In this document: positions 1-10,472 of the stretch, piece after piece
Layout: each line of letters opens with the position of its first letter
Position numbering within the stretch: position 1 is the first letter of the stretch
From: Cinnamomum chago
Taxonomy: Eukaryota > Streptophyta > Magnoliopsida > Laurales > Lauraceae
Direction of reading: 5' to 3'
Assembly: GCA_038049695.1 (NCBI GenBank)
Contig: CP142452.1
Location: forward strand, 51,666,501 to 51,730,500
Length of the DNA: 64,000 nucleotides
Notes under the pieces: model-generated
The model's database searches: none
Seen by the model: only the letters and a program-made list of their open reading frames with translations
Told to the model about the DNA's origin: nothing
Translations under genes and position numbers: made by a program

Positions 1-216
1 CAGTCGATTTCGCGATCGGGCGGGTAGAAAGTGCACTTTTTGGTTGTTCAGCCGGCAATCAACGAAGTTTTTGAAGTTCTTGGAAGGATTCCTGTGATCT
101 TGGCGAATATCGGCGAATTTGGAGCCTCAAAAGTCTGAATCTGGAAAAATCACAGGGACAGAACAACTCGTCTCGCGAAAACGGACGAAACGGGGGGTCC
201 CGGGGCGAAATCGGCG

Positions 217-316
217 CCCCGGACCTCCCAGGGTCGCCGGCCCCATGGTCGCCGGCGACCATGGCCCAGGGTCGCAGGCCTGGCCCAGGGTCGCGGGGCT
301 CTGCGACCCTGGGGGG
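217..316. repeat. GC-rich palindrome cluster, GGTCGCCGGCGACC type
   Basis: Several inverted words centred on GGTCGCCGGCGACC occur here. Positions 243-264 form a perfect 22-bp palindrome. The 5' LTR copy (about 21415-21473) is about 50 bp shorter, so the cluster has expanded or contracted. On the minus strand it lies in U3, several hundred bases upstream of the predicted TATA box. Its function is unknown. Confidence 0.7.
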
Positions 317-530
317 AAAATTGCTTCCCGGGGCCCGTTTCTGGCCGTTTTTCGTCGTTTTTCGCTTCCGTTTTTTTTTTTTGTTTTCTATGACATTTCT
401 CCACACTTTTGGCTTGATTTCCCTCTGAAAAACATGATGAGAATCCTTGCAAATTGGTTTGCAAAGTTTCCGATTTTCCGGGAAAAGCCGAGCGCAGAAC
501 TGCTGATTTTCCGCCAGAAGCTGAAACAGG

Positions 531-900
531 GTCAAACGATGTCGGAATGACCTGAAATTTGAGGTGAAGCTTCTTGAGCATTAAATAAGACCAACCATGG
601 GCTTTCGTTTGAGTTTTGAAGCCGTTTGGGGTCATGCAAATGCTTGCCTTTGATTTCACCGCGAGGGAAATGCCGAGGTTTGACTTTCGGTCAAACGATG
701 TCCGATTGACCTGAAATTCGACGTGTGACTCCCTCATCAGTAGATAAGACCAACCATAGGCTTTCGTTTGAGTTTTGAAGCCATTTGGAGTCATGCAAAC
801 GCTTGCCTTTGATTTCACCGCAAGGGAAATGCCGAGCTTTGACTTTCGGTCAAACGATGTCCGATTGACCTGAAATTCGACGAGGAGCCTATTGGAGTCA
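531..900 (-). repeat. 159-bp tandem repeat in Gypsy-1 LTR
   Basis: The word GTCAAACGAT recurs at 531, 690 and 849, giving two full 159-bp units and a partial third. The 5' LTR has starts at 21685, 21844, 22003 and 22162, so three full units. Each unit contains a CTTTCGTTTGAGTTTTGAAG block and a TTGCCTTTGATTTCACCGC block. Confidence 0.85.
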
Positions 901-1185
901 TTTTGAGATGATCCGCAAGCTCTGAATTAGGTGCCATGGTCCCGGGGTGGTCCGCCGCCGGGAGCTGCTGCTTAGCTGTTGGAGAAGTGAAGTTAGGCCA
1001 AATGATGTCGGAATGGCCCGAAACTTCATGTGTACCTCTCTTTTGGTTGTTTTGAATGACCTTGCAGTTTTTGTTTGATTCTGACAAGATCTGATGCTTG
1101 AAGTGGCGCCTGCCTATTTTTGGTAGGATGCGGCTCCATGTAGCTTTTGGTGTGAAGAGGCAAAGTGACATTTTTGGTGTCAACA

Positions 1186-1483
1186 CTTCTGCTAGTCCGT
1201 TTGCTGCCGGATTGTATGGAGTTGAGGGACAACTTTGGATTTTGTATTTGTCGCAGAACCTGTAGAATCGGTGATCGCGGAACTGTGGTCCGTTCTCATG
1301 GATGAATCTTTTATGTATGCCGAAGCGACAAATGATGTTGGTGCGCAAGAACTGAAGGACTGATGAGGTCTTCATTTCACTAAGCGCGAATGCTTCTAAC
1401 CACTTGGAGAAATAATCCGTGGCGGCGAAGATGAAGCGATGTCCTTTGCTTGAAGGGGGAGAAATAGGACCTATGATGTCCAT
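1186..1483 (-). pseudogene. Gypsy-1 integrase catalytic core, C-terminally truncated
   Basis: This is the DDE core of a Ty3/gypsy integrase, which would insert the element cDNA into the chromosome. The frame reads MDIIGPISPPSSKGHRFIFAATDYFSKW (written as two pieces in the element: first catalytic Asp in MDIIGP), then the ENGPQF segment where the second Asp is expected but Glu-Asn is seen, then YNPAANGLAEV with the third acidic residue. Immediately after that motif the frame runs into LTR sequence at 1185. The rest of the integrase, including any GPY/F module, is gone. An in-frame TAG at 1484-1486 separates it from the upstream part. The protein cannot be functional. Confidence 0.85.
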
Positions 1484-1486
1484 ACC

Positions 1487-2239
1487 CTAGGCTTCAAAGG
1501 GCCATGAGATTGCAGTAGGATGGAGCCATTCTGGAGGCCTGTGAATATAGTCTCCGTGAACTTGGCATTGTTGGCAGCATTTAGCGAATTGCATTGCATC
1601 AGCCACCATGGTAGGCCAATAATAACCTAACCTTTTTATCTGATCGTAGAGCTTAGGGCCAGCCTGATGGGCTCCACAAAGACCAGCATGGACTTCTTTG
1701 AGTGTTTCTTCAGCTTCTTGTTGTGACAAGCAGCGTAGAAGTACTCCGTTGTAGGATTTCCTATAAAGCATTTTTGAAGGAATATCGAAATGAAAGTTAG
1801 GTGCTGCTAACACTAGAGGTTTGGTAAGGTATGACTTGATATCTTGAAATGCGGCTTCACAGTCAGCATCCCAGACAAAGTCTACACCTTTCTTCATCAA
1901 TCGGGAGAATGGACGACATTTTCCCGAAAGGTTGGAGATAAACCGTCTGATATAGGCCAATCTCCCTTGGAGCCCTTTTAATTCTCTCAAGGTTCTTGGA
2001 GAGGGCATTTCTAGAATAGCCTTGACTTTGATGGGGTCAAGTTCTATTCCATCTTTCCGAACAAGGAATCCGAGGAACTTACCCGACGAGACGCCGAAGA
2101 AGCATTTTAGGGGATTCATCCGCAGTTTGTATTTGCGAAGTCGGAGGAATACTTCTCGAAGATCTTTGAGATGGTCTTCTTTTCTTTTGCTTTTGACGGT
2201 GAGGTCATCAACGTAACATTCAACCGTCTTGTGCTGCAT
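1487..2239 (-). pseudogene. Gypsy-1 pol: RT thumb, RNase H deleted, integrase zinc finger
   Basis: The frame opens just before the catalytic YVDD motif of reverse transcriptase (residues about 9-12), continues through the thumb (PLKCFFGV, FLGFLVRKDGIELDP) and the connection (TKPLVLAAP), then jumps at about position 1775 to the linker before integrase (LYRKSYNGVLLRCL) and its zinc finger (EVHAGLCGAHQ ... CQQCQ). No RNase H residues are present, whereas intact pol proteins have at least one RNase H domain here and Tat elements often two. It is flanked by in-frame stops at 1484-1486 and 2240-2242. The internal deletion alone would prevent cDNA synthesis. Confidence 0.85.
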
Positions 2240-2242
2240 ATC

Positions 2243-4102
2243 TTAGAATATCTTCATCATAGCCCTCTGATATGTAGCACCAGCATTTTTCAGACCAAAT
2301 GGCATGACAGTGTAGCAATACACGCCAAATGGGGTCCGAAATGAAGTATGCTTTTCGTCTTCAGGATGCATCTTTATCTGATTGTAGCCAGAGAAGCCAT
2401 CCATGAATGTCATTCGCTCGAATCCACAGGTATTGTCAATCATAACCTCTGGTATCGGGAGCAGGAATTCATCTTTGGGGCAGGCGTTATTCAGGTCTCT
2501 ATAGTCAATACACACCCTGATCTGCCCATTTTTCTTTGTCACGGGGACAATGTTGGCCAACCATTCAGGATGCTGTTCCTCACGGATGAAGCCGACGCTT
2601 TTGAGTTTCTGAACTTCTTGTTCAATTTTATCTATCACATCTGGACGGAATCTTCTTTGGCCTTGTTTAACAGGCTTGATATTTTTTTGAAGATTGAGTT
2701 TGTGGACTGCTATTTTCGGATCTAAATCGGGCATTTCAGCATAGGACCATGCAAAGCAATCAACGAACTCACGAAGAAAAGCGATATACTCGGGTAACTC
2801 ATCATCCTTTATATTCTTGCTTATGAATACAGGACGCGAGTTATTTGGTGTTCCCAAGTCTATCTTTTGAACAGGATCCTCTGTTGGAAGATTCGAGGGT
2901 GGTTCCTCCACAATGTTTTCGGAGGCCTCCAGCTCAACGAAACCTTCTGGTGTTTCAACAGCATTTCCTTTCCATGGGTCTTCTTGATTAGCAACCTTCT
3001 CAAGGCTCGCTATGAGATAGTCCCAATCGCCTGCTGTTACCGGGTCGAAGTAAGGTACTTCTGCTGTAGACGAGGGTTCTTCTGGGACAGAATCCTGCAT
3101 GTCTGTATCATCGGACAATTCCTCCATATCATTGGAGAAATCAAACCAATTGGAGGGGCTTCCCGGATCTTTGTCTGGTGCCTCTTCAAAGAGATACCCA
3201 GGGAGATCGATGTCTTCATGGACTGGAGCTATTGGGGCTTGGTCAACAAACTGACTTCTAAACCTTTGCGTTAGCTGTTTCAGAGGGGCGTCAGGATCGA
3301 ACCCTAACCCATATGAAGACTTTTCTATATAGCCATAGAGTCTCCAATCTTCCAGTTGGTGTTTGGCCAGTACGGGCTCCAGTGGTGTGAGAATACCATG
3401 GCCTTCCCCCAAGCCAACTAGGTTTTGAGCATCATATCTCATCTTCTTCATTATAGCTTGTGCCACAGGACTATACAGAGACAGTAGAGGCATACCTTTG
3501 TTTTGGAAAGGTTCAAGCAAGGATTTTGATGAAGCAACACTCGATCTATGGAAGAAGATCGGTTTTTCTTTAGATGATATTGCCGGAACAACAAAGGAAG
3601 CAGACGCAGGATCTTCTACATCAGCAGGTGTCTCTATTGGAGTAAGAGCGGGCTGAACTTGTTGAGTATCAGTTTGACTTGACGGAGTATCGTCTTCTGG
3701 CTCTGAATCCGAATCTGCATTTTGTTTGATGGACAGATAAGAGACAACAAATTTGCCCCCAGACTTTTGTTTTACCTTCTTCCCTTTAGTTGTAATGACC
3801 AAGGGTTTTGGAGTCTTGAGGGAGACTACAAAAGGAGATTGACTGCTCTCTTCGGGTTTTCCAGAGGGTTTATTTTCTTCCGGTGATTTTTGAGGAGCCT
3901 TGCCTTTATCTTTAAGGAGATTTTTGGCGGAAGACATCATTTCCTCTGTTTCTTTTTCTCCTTCATACATCTGAGAGTCTGCAAAGTGGACTTCTTTCCC
4001 TTTGAAAGCTTTTCTATCCGCAAAGACTCGATGTATCATGCCATCGTTGCCGATGAACTTGATGCATTGATGTAGTGTTGAAGGAACAATTCCATTCTCG
4101 TG
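2243..4102 (-). pseudogene. Gypsy-1 pol: acidic linker and RT fingers/palm
   Basis: The first two thirds is a low-complexity acidic linker rich in E, D, S and P, with no domain I recognise. The last 170 or so residues are the reverse-transcriptase fingers and palm: KPVKQGQRRFRP, SVGFIREEQHPEWLANIV, RVCIDYRDLNNACPKDEF, TFMDGFSGYNQIKMHPED (first catalytic Asp) and CYTVMPFGLKNAGATYQRAM. These motifs are characteristic of the Athila/Tat branch of Ty3/gypsy. The frame ends at an in-frame TAA at 2240-2242, a few residues before YVDD. An in-frame TAG at 4103-4105 separates it from protease. One gag-pro-pol polyprotein is inferred in the ancestor. Confidence 0.85.
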
Positions 4103-4105
4103 TAT

Positions 4106-4993
4106 CTAGGGGCGTCCGAGAAGGATGTTGTAGCATGACGGGGTTTTTATTGCATACACAGTGACTTCAGAGATAAGATCACCGATTTGCAATTTGAACC
4201 TGATTTTGCCGATGGGCCTTTGAGAATTGCCATCGTATCCAAAGATAGATACAGATGTGTGGCTCGGCTTGCTGGGCGGAATGCCCAACTCTTCGAGTGC
4301 CGAAGTGGAGATAAGATTCAGTGCAGAACCCGGGTCAATCTGAATTCTGCGCACCGACATTTCCTTAATATATCCTGTAAAGTACAGGGGTCGGTTGTGC
4401 TTTGTCTCACCAAGCAGGAGATCTTCCTTTGTGAAGGCGATAGTCGCACTGGTTATCTTTTGAACCGAGAGACATCTACTGCAAGATCCCTCAATTTTCT
4501 TCTCTTCTCCTTTTGAGGAAATTTCTGCATTTTTGACCCGATAGTCCATTTCAATTTGGAAGACTTGCGGGGCATGTTTGTCAACATCCTCATTCAGTTT
4601 TTGCAATTCTGAAATGAGATTATCACAAGTGCGTGGAGACATTCGTAACAAATCTAGGATGTGCAATCGTGCAGGTATGTGTTTGAAGTGCTCAACCAAG
4701 TCATACTTGAAAGCCTCCTTGGGGCCTACGCGTTCATCATTATTGCCACTGGGGGCTGTTATAACATCTTTCCCAGCAGGGTTTACATAAGTAAAGGAAG
4801 ATGTATTGTAATTTTTATGGTAGTCCCGACCAGAACGGGTGCCTCTACCAACTTCGAGAGCTTCTTGAGAAGAATCTTCATTTGGAAGACTGTCTTCAAG
4901 AGGCTGTCGTACTTCTTCCACTGGGGGTGTTCCTGCAGCTAAGCTAGTATCCTCAGTGATTGCGTTGCATGGAGCATTTTCCGGGAGCAAGTC
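4106..4993 (-). pseudogene. Gypsy-1 aspartic protease region
   Basis: This is the retropepsin-like protease that would cleave the element polyprotein. The active-site loop is read as IDPGSALNLIS (DPG in place of the commoner DSG or DTG), followed by hydrophobic strands and the C-terminal signature SCYNILLGRP. A hydrophilic stretch with GRDYHKNYNTSSFTYV precedes it. Stops in frame lie on both sides (TAG at 4994-4996 and at 4103-4105). About 70 bp upstream a solo LTR separates it from gag; across that insertion the reading frame would otherwise continue. It is a dead copy. Confidence 0.8.
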
Positions 4994-5582
4994 CTAAACA
5001 GCTTCCTGCAACTTTTCTTCTTCGTCGACCCCTTCATCATCCCCAGCCGGGTTTTCTTTATGACGATCATGTTAGGTATTTTGTATTTGCAATTTGATGG
5101 ATGCATTTGCACTTTAGCATCATTTGGATTCACACACTAGCATTGTTTTAGAAAACCTTGAAATCTAGTTTTATACATGCATAGCTTTTAAGATTTGGAA
5201 AAGTCTTTGCTTTATGCATGTTTTGGTTTTAAAGTTGGATGCATTGGTTTTGAAACCCAAACTCTTTTTGAAAACCTATTTCCTTGTGCACTACATTTGG
5301 AAAATCATGTTAGGTATTTAGGTTTGAGGTTTGCATACTTTCAGCACCTTTAGAATCAGTTTTGTATGCAATTTCATTTGAAAAGAGTTTTTCTCAAATC
5401 AAGCTAGCCTATGGTTTTAAAGTTTTCAAATTTGTTTAGGCTTCTTATAATCATGTTTTAATAACCTTTAGAATCTCTAAAACATGTATTTAAGCTTGAT
5501 TTAATGGCCCAAAAGGTCCCCCATAGAAATACCTTCAAATAGGCAAAAATTGAATTTTTGCAAAATGGGGTGTCTCGGCAGT

Positions 5583-5730
5583 GTCGCCGGTCGACCGAGA
5601 CCTGTGTCCCGGTCGACCGGGAACACTGTCGGGCAAGTGGAAAGTTTCTGTGCAGAAATTTTCCAACGGTCAGAAATACGACCGTTGTGTTGTCCCGGTC
5701 GACCGAGACACCTCTAGGTCGACCGAGACA
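5583..5730. repeat. GC-rich palindrome cluster, CGGTCGACCG type (K solo copy 1)
   Basis: Four copies of GGTCGACC occur here, one extended to TCCCGGTCGACCGGGA, interleaved with an ACGGTCAG...ACCGTTG hairpin. The cluster ends about 25 bp before the TATA box, so it is in the U3 promoter. Confidence 0.8.
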
Positions 5731-5755
5731 ACTAGCCGTTGGACTGTTTTTTGCC

Positions 5756-5761
5756 TATAAA
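5756..5761 (+). promoter_or_regulatory. TATA box of K LTR copy 1
   Basis: TATAAA sits in CCTATAAAGTCC, about 690 bp into the LTR. The equivalent positions in the other K LTRs also have a TATA word. Transcription would begin roughly 30 bp downstream; this start is inferred. Confidence 0.65.
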
Positions 5762-6566
5762 GTCCATTCATTTCCAACTTCTCAAAAGTTGAACAAATGA
5801 GCCTTTGAGAGCATTTTGGAGCCAAACAAAGGGGAAGAAGTTGGAAAGGCTAGGAGGTCATTAGGAGAGCTAAAGCTTGGATTAATGAGTTAAACCACCA
5901 AGTAAGCTTTACCTTTTGTTAATCATAGTTTTCATGTCTTGTTTAAGTAATTGGTAAATGTTTTTGTACATGATAACTATGAAGTGATGAATCCATTCTT
6001 CTCTTAATCTTTGATGTAATTAAGATTGGATTCTTTACTTTGTTTCAATCCAAGTTGTTTTTTTAAAACCTTCTTAATCATGCCTAGGTTAAATCTTTGA
6101 TTTTCTTTACATGCATGATTCTTTGTCTTGGTTGAAACTTGCTTGTTGTTTTCATTCATTTAAACATTAGTAAAATCTATTTGTTTTTTAAAACAACATT
6201 GCACATGCATCACATGTTCTAAGTTAGTCTTTTACATACAACTTGTGATTCTTGATTTTCATATCATAAACAAGTTATTAAAACATACATGTGATTTGCA
6301 TTAGACTTCATTCAAATCTTTTATATGTCTTAAACTTTGAATTGCTTTGAGCATACATATGAATGAGCCTTCATTTTAAACTTGATTGAAGTCATCACAC
6401 ACACACCTCATAAGCATACATCTTTGCATTCATAGAGTGTTTGTGTGAGTTTGTTATTCACTTTCATATCCGCCTATTTAGAGGCAATTTACTTGAGCTT
6501 AAATTGTAATCTCTTAGAGTGTTGAGTAAACACTTCCTTAGAGAATTATTGATTTGTAAAGGTTAT

Positions 6567-6758
6567 TGCTTAGCCTAAGAAAAGCATTGTAAAGGTTATT
6601 GCTTAGCCTAAGAAAAGCATCTTGTAAGGTTATTGCTTAGCCTAAGAAAAGCATTTTGTAAAGGTTATTGCTTAGCCTAGAAAAGCACATTGTAAGGTTG
6701 TTGTTGAGCCTAGAAAAACAACATTGTATAGGTTATTGCTTAGCCTTTGAAAAAGCAT
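6567..6758 (+). repeat. Six-unit tandem hairpin repeat in K LTR (loop AGCCTA)
   Basis: Six units of about 33-38 bp read GGTTATTGCTTAGCCTAAGA then AAAGCAT. Each folds with stem TGCTT/AAGCA around the loop AGCCTA. Unit five (6699-6723) has stem TGTTGTT/AACAACA: both arms changed together and the loop stayed. Other K LTRs carry four units. It lies downstream of the TATA box, so it would be in RNA. Confidence 0.85.
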
Positions 6759-7023
6759 ACATAGTGGAAATCCGGTGGGGTGATTGGATTCACAAGCCGG
6801 TAGTGGATGTAGGCATTGAGGCCGAACCACTATAAACATTGGTGTTGTGGTGCATGCTATGTGGTGATTGTATTTGTATTAGCTTCCGCATTTTGTTTGT
6901 TAATCATCACATGTGACTAGTTTATGCTAAGAAGTTAAAATTGGTCATAATTAGTCATAGTTGTAGCTCACCCTATTCACCCCCCCCCCCCCCCTCTAGG
7001 GTTAGGATCCTCGTGGACTTTCA

Positions 7024-8980
7024 GATCAATCGGAAGGGAAGTGAATTCTGAAGTCACAGTCTCAGGTGAAGAAACCTGAGAGGGTGTTATCTCCGTGTAT
7101 GTCTCATGAGACGAGGTAGCTTCAGAAGATATATTGCTTGGTGTCGCCGAAGTATAACTGATATCATCAGACGAGGCCTCGGAAGAGCTATGATCCTGAA
7201 TTATAACATTACAGGTAGCTCGAGTGGGAGATGTTGCCTGCTCGGAGTCAGACTCTTCCTCGGATGTAAGAGGATCATCAATCCAACAATTTTCTCCATT
7301 TTCAGGAGTTAGGGGAGAAGGTACCTGAGGGTCTTCAGGGATTCCTGGCTCCGGATTGGGAGGAAGCTCGTTGACGCGGTCGCGCTCTTGTTCGAGAGCT
7401 AGACGCTGCAAGATCCTCGCATATTCTGCAAGACCAGGCATGGGAGCCAGGTTTTCTTCTTCATCATCTCCTTGTGGCTCAACATGGTTGATTTCCACAG
7501 GATCAACGACGGGTGCTGGAATGACAGCATTTTCTTGTACAGCCGCTTGGTCATCTTCATCATCAGACCAGGATCCTTGTGGCCGTAAGGGGTCATACCA
7601 GATTACTGGCATAAGATAAGTATCAGGGACCCACTCTTCATCAGAGAGGTATTCTCCTGTCTCAAGGGATTCTTCCCACTCGTCAGTGCTGTCGAATCCG
7701 TCGTTGGTATCGCTGGACTCATATCCATCCATGGTGAATCCAACTACCGAGTTGCAAGAGTATGATGCCCCCTGCGTGGCCTCTTCTTTGAGTTGAGGTG
7801 GCATGAAATCATTGAGTATGAATTTTCTTACCGCCTTTGAGGTCTTTGAAGCGGTAGAGGAGGCCTCTGCCTTTTCATCAACTTCTTGCTTTGGTTGGGC
7901 CTTCTCTTGCTTTTTGGGCTTGAAAAGGTGTCTCCTAGCCTGCCTTCGCTGTTGAGCTGTCCGCTTTGTTTTTACGATCTCCCAATTTTCATCTTCTAGG
8001 AGATCAGGGTGTACCCATAAGGGTTGTCCATCTGGAGTCGGGTAAGGAACCAGCCCCTCGGACGCTTCGATTTCATTTATCACCTTGAAGGAGGTAGTGA
8101 TCTTCTTCTTTGGTGATTTTGATGTTTGTCCATACGAGATCATGTTGACGGAGGCGGACCCATAGTTTTTGTCGAAGATGATGACTCCATTTTTCCACAT
8201 CTCGTTTATCTTTTCTCTCACAACGAAGCATTGATTGAGAGGGTGTGACACCATCTGGTGGTATGGACAATACCGGGGATCGTTGGTTTTGCCAACATCT
8301 TCCGGCCTCTTTGGCTCAGGCAAGGTGAGCTTGCCATTTGCTATGAGAGCTTCAAAGATCTCGTCAACATCTTCGTCGAACGGGTATTTCTTCTCTACTC
8401 GCTCTCTGAAGGCTTCTGAGAGTTCAGGTCTCTTTCCGGCAGATTTGTTTTCAGCCTTCTTTTGTGGCTGAGGAGTTGACTTGGTTTGCACATTGAGGAC
8501 CTCTTTCTTCTTTGGTTTAGAGGTTGCAATGGCGGTTGGCTCCTTCTTTGATGACTTCTGACTGTTGAGGTCTTTGATCACCGTTTCAGCCTCCATAGAA
8601 GCTTCTAGGAGTTCTCCCAAGTTCTTTGATTTGTTGCCGATGATCATGGAGCGGATTCTGGCTCTCATGTTATTTCGGCAGATGTCGACCAGCGACGCTT
8701 GTGGCAGCACATCGGAGCATTTGTACGCCATGGCTTTCCACTTGTGAATGAAGTCGTATGTAGACTCATTCTCCCCCTGTTTCAGGCTGCAGAGCTGAGC
8801 CATAGTAACAGGATGATCCTCACCTTTGAAGTGAGTCAAGAAGCGTGTCTCCAGCATGGTCCAATTCTGAATGGAGTTCTCTGGAAGAGTGGAGTACCAA
8901 TCAAAGGCCGTACCTTTTAGGGTGCTTGCAAAGAGGCGAATCTTGAGTGCATCTTGATCCGAGTGCATCTTGATCCGCAA
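7024..8980 (-). pseudogene. Gypsy-1 gag, capsid and C-terminal part
   Basis: Gag forms the virus-like particle that packages element RNA. The first 140 residues are the retrotransposon gag (capsid-like) domain: LKIRLFASTLKGTAFDWYSTLP, FKGEDHPVTMAQLCSLKQ and STYDFIHKWKAMAYKCSD are diagnostic. A basic region follows, then an atypical zinc knuckle C237-x2-H240-x4-H245-x4-C250, as found in Tat-like gag proteins. The rest is a long acidic low-complexity tail. It is broken at both ends: a 16-bp tandem duplication shifts the frame at the N-terminal side, and the K solo LTR is inserted at 7024. Family assignment is firm; the lineage is inferred. Confidence 0.85.
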
Positions 8981-10472
8981 TAGCTCCTGTCAGGATCTTG
9001 AAGTGAATGACATGCTGTCTGGCTGAACCTTTTCCCGTATACGTTTGGAGAGTAGGTTGCTTGAATTTTGTAGGGAACGGGACCGAGTCCATCCACAAGG
9101 GATATGGTGGCTTGATCCCATGCTCCTTTAGCGTATCCTCTTCTTTTGCTTTGGCGAGGATATCGTCAACGTCCTTTTTGGTAAGGGCGCGTGACTCACT
9201 ATTTTCCGCATTTTCTTCGTCGCCTTGATGGCTCGGAGGAGCTTCATTGTTTGGCGGACGTTGGATAGTGAGAAGGAGGTTTTCCATTAGGGCCTCTATT
9301 CTCTGCTGTCCTTGTTCCAGCTGCTGGATGCGTGCAGCTACGTCATCATGTAGCGGAGGTTGCTCAGCATTTGTGACCAGGACGTTCACTCTTCGAGAGT
9401 CGAAAGAGGATACAGTCTTGGTGACTGAGCTAGAGCTCATTCTTTTAGATGAAGAGCTCGAAGAGTGATCACTCCGATGTCCTTGGCTTGAAGGAGCGGG
9501 AGAGTTTTCTTTATGTCTTCGTGTCCGGGAGACGCTGCGGGTCACCGGACGCCTGACATGGATTTTTGTTGCTGACTTCTGGCGTCTTCTGGTTTTGCCA
9601 ACCATATGGACAGCAGCAATTTGGTTGGGTTTTTCTTTTTCAACCCATTTTTGGGAAACTTGGAGTGTAGGAGGTTGAGTCCTCCGTTTCTCTAGTCTTT
9701 TTTGTCGGTATGACGCGCGGCGGCGTGCTCGACGAGCGAGTTGAGCTTCGGTCAGCTCTGGCTGGGCCTTGACGATGAAGGATGTACTCCCTCGGGCGCA
9801 GCAGCCGAGCTTGTCTTCTTTGTAGTTAGGCAAGGACAGGATGCGGACCCGGTCCTTCACCTGTTGCAGCGAGGCTTTGAATTGTGCAAGCTCGGCCCCT
9901 GTAGAGATGAAGGGTCGAACTGCAGTTTTGCAGGCCTTAGCAGACGCTTGGGGAGGCCTGGTGATGTAGGATTTGATTTTTGGCTTGTAGGAACAAGCTG
10001 GTTGATGCTGAATTGGCCTGGGAGTCAGGTCAGAGATGAGTTTCTCCTCTTTCATGTAAAAGAGAGGGTAGAACCGGTTTTCTTTGAGCGGGGCCAGGTA
10101 TGCTGGCTTGGCAGATGCTCGGGACCTCCTTTGTTTCCGTGAAGGCCCTGGGGACCAAGTCTTGGGACGGACCTGGCTGTTTGCGGGCTGAGGCTTCGCG
10201 GGGGTCGCCTTTGGTGTCACGGCGGTGACACATTGGGAGGCGATTTTCTGCTTCTTAGCGGGAGCAGCCTGTTCTTCAGGAAGTGGGAATGGTCCCAACG
10301 TCCCAAAGAAAATAGTCCGGGGAGTCGAGGTCGACCCGGAGTTTGGTGAATTGTTGGTGGTGTTGACGCTGTGGCAACTAGCAGTGCGCTTATGAGTGCG
10401 CACATTCTGCTTCTGTTGAAGCATCTGTTGGTGCTTTTTCTCGTCGAAGGTGATGGTCAAGGAAGCTGCCAT
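8901..10472 (-). pseudogene. Gypsy-1 gag, N-terminal part
   Basis: The frame starts with an ATG at 10472 (MAASLTITFDEKKHQQML) and is basic, glutamine- and proline-rich for about 380 residues with no recognised domain. It then has a short coiled-coil-like stretch (DVAARIQQLEQGQQRIEALM) and the start of the capsid domain (PPYPLWMDSVPFPTKFKQPTLQTYTGKGSARQ), which is typical of Tat/Athila gag. True gag sequence ends at the 16-bp duplication near 8961; the residues beyond are out-of-frame. The leader, PBS and LTR lie upstream in the expected order. Confidence 0.8.
8945..8976 (-). repeat. 16-bp tandem duplication breaking gag
   Basis: GAGTGCATCTTGATCC is present twice back to back (8945-8960 and 8961-8976). 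Sixteen is not a multiple of three, so the duplication alone explains why the two gag frames do not join. Removing one copy on paper puts them in register. Confidence 0.9.

Larger units (their letters stand above)
1..1185 (-). mobile_element. Gypsy-1 3' LTR, partial (cut by window edge)
   Basis: Read on the minus strand, this LTR starts TGTTGACACC at 1185 and runs off the window. It aligns with 21201-22646, the matching part of the 5' LTR, and the match stops exactly at 1185, which fixes the boundary. It holds a GC-rich palindrome cluster (217-316) and a 159-bp tandem repeat. Its open minus-strand frames are repeat-derived and not taken as genes. What would be the polypurine tract is absent: integrase sequence abuts the LTR directly. 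Confidence 0.85.
5070..7023 (+). mobile_element. Solo LTR of family K (copy 1)
   Basis: This 1,954-bp LTR begins TGTTAGGTATT and ends GGACTTTCA, with a 5-bp target duplication GATCA at 5065-5069 and 7024-7028. It is the inverse of the LTRs at 13359-15567, 18663-20871 and 60070-62271, and more diverged and shorter than them. Here the plus strand is the sense strand. It carries palindromes at 5583-5730, a TATA box at 5756, and a six-unit hairpin repeat downstream. No internal domain remains, so it arose by LTR-LTR recombination. Confidence 0.95.

Noticed and set aside
150-818. 222-codon open frame on the minus strand with internally repeated protein sequence
   Set aside because: It lies in the LTR, and the protein repeats are simply the 159-bp DNA repeat read in one frame. 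No start context or domain supports a gene.
6981-6996. Run of 16 C residues as a functional element
   Set aside because: Other K LTRs have six or seven at this place; it is a homopolymer expansion or sequencing error.
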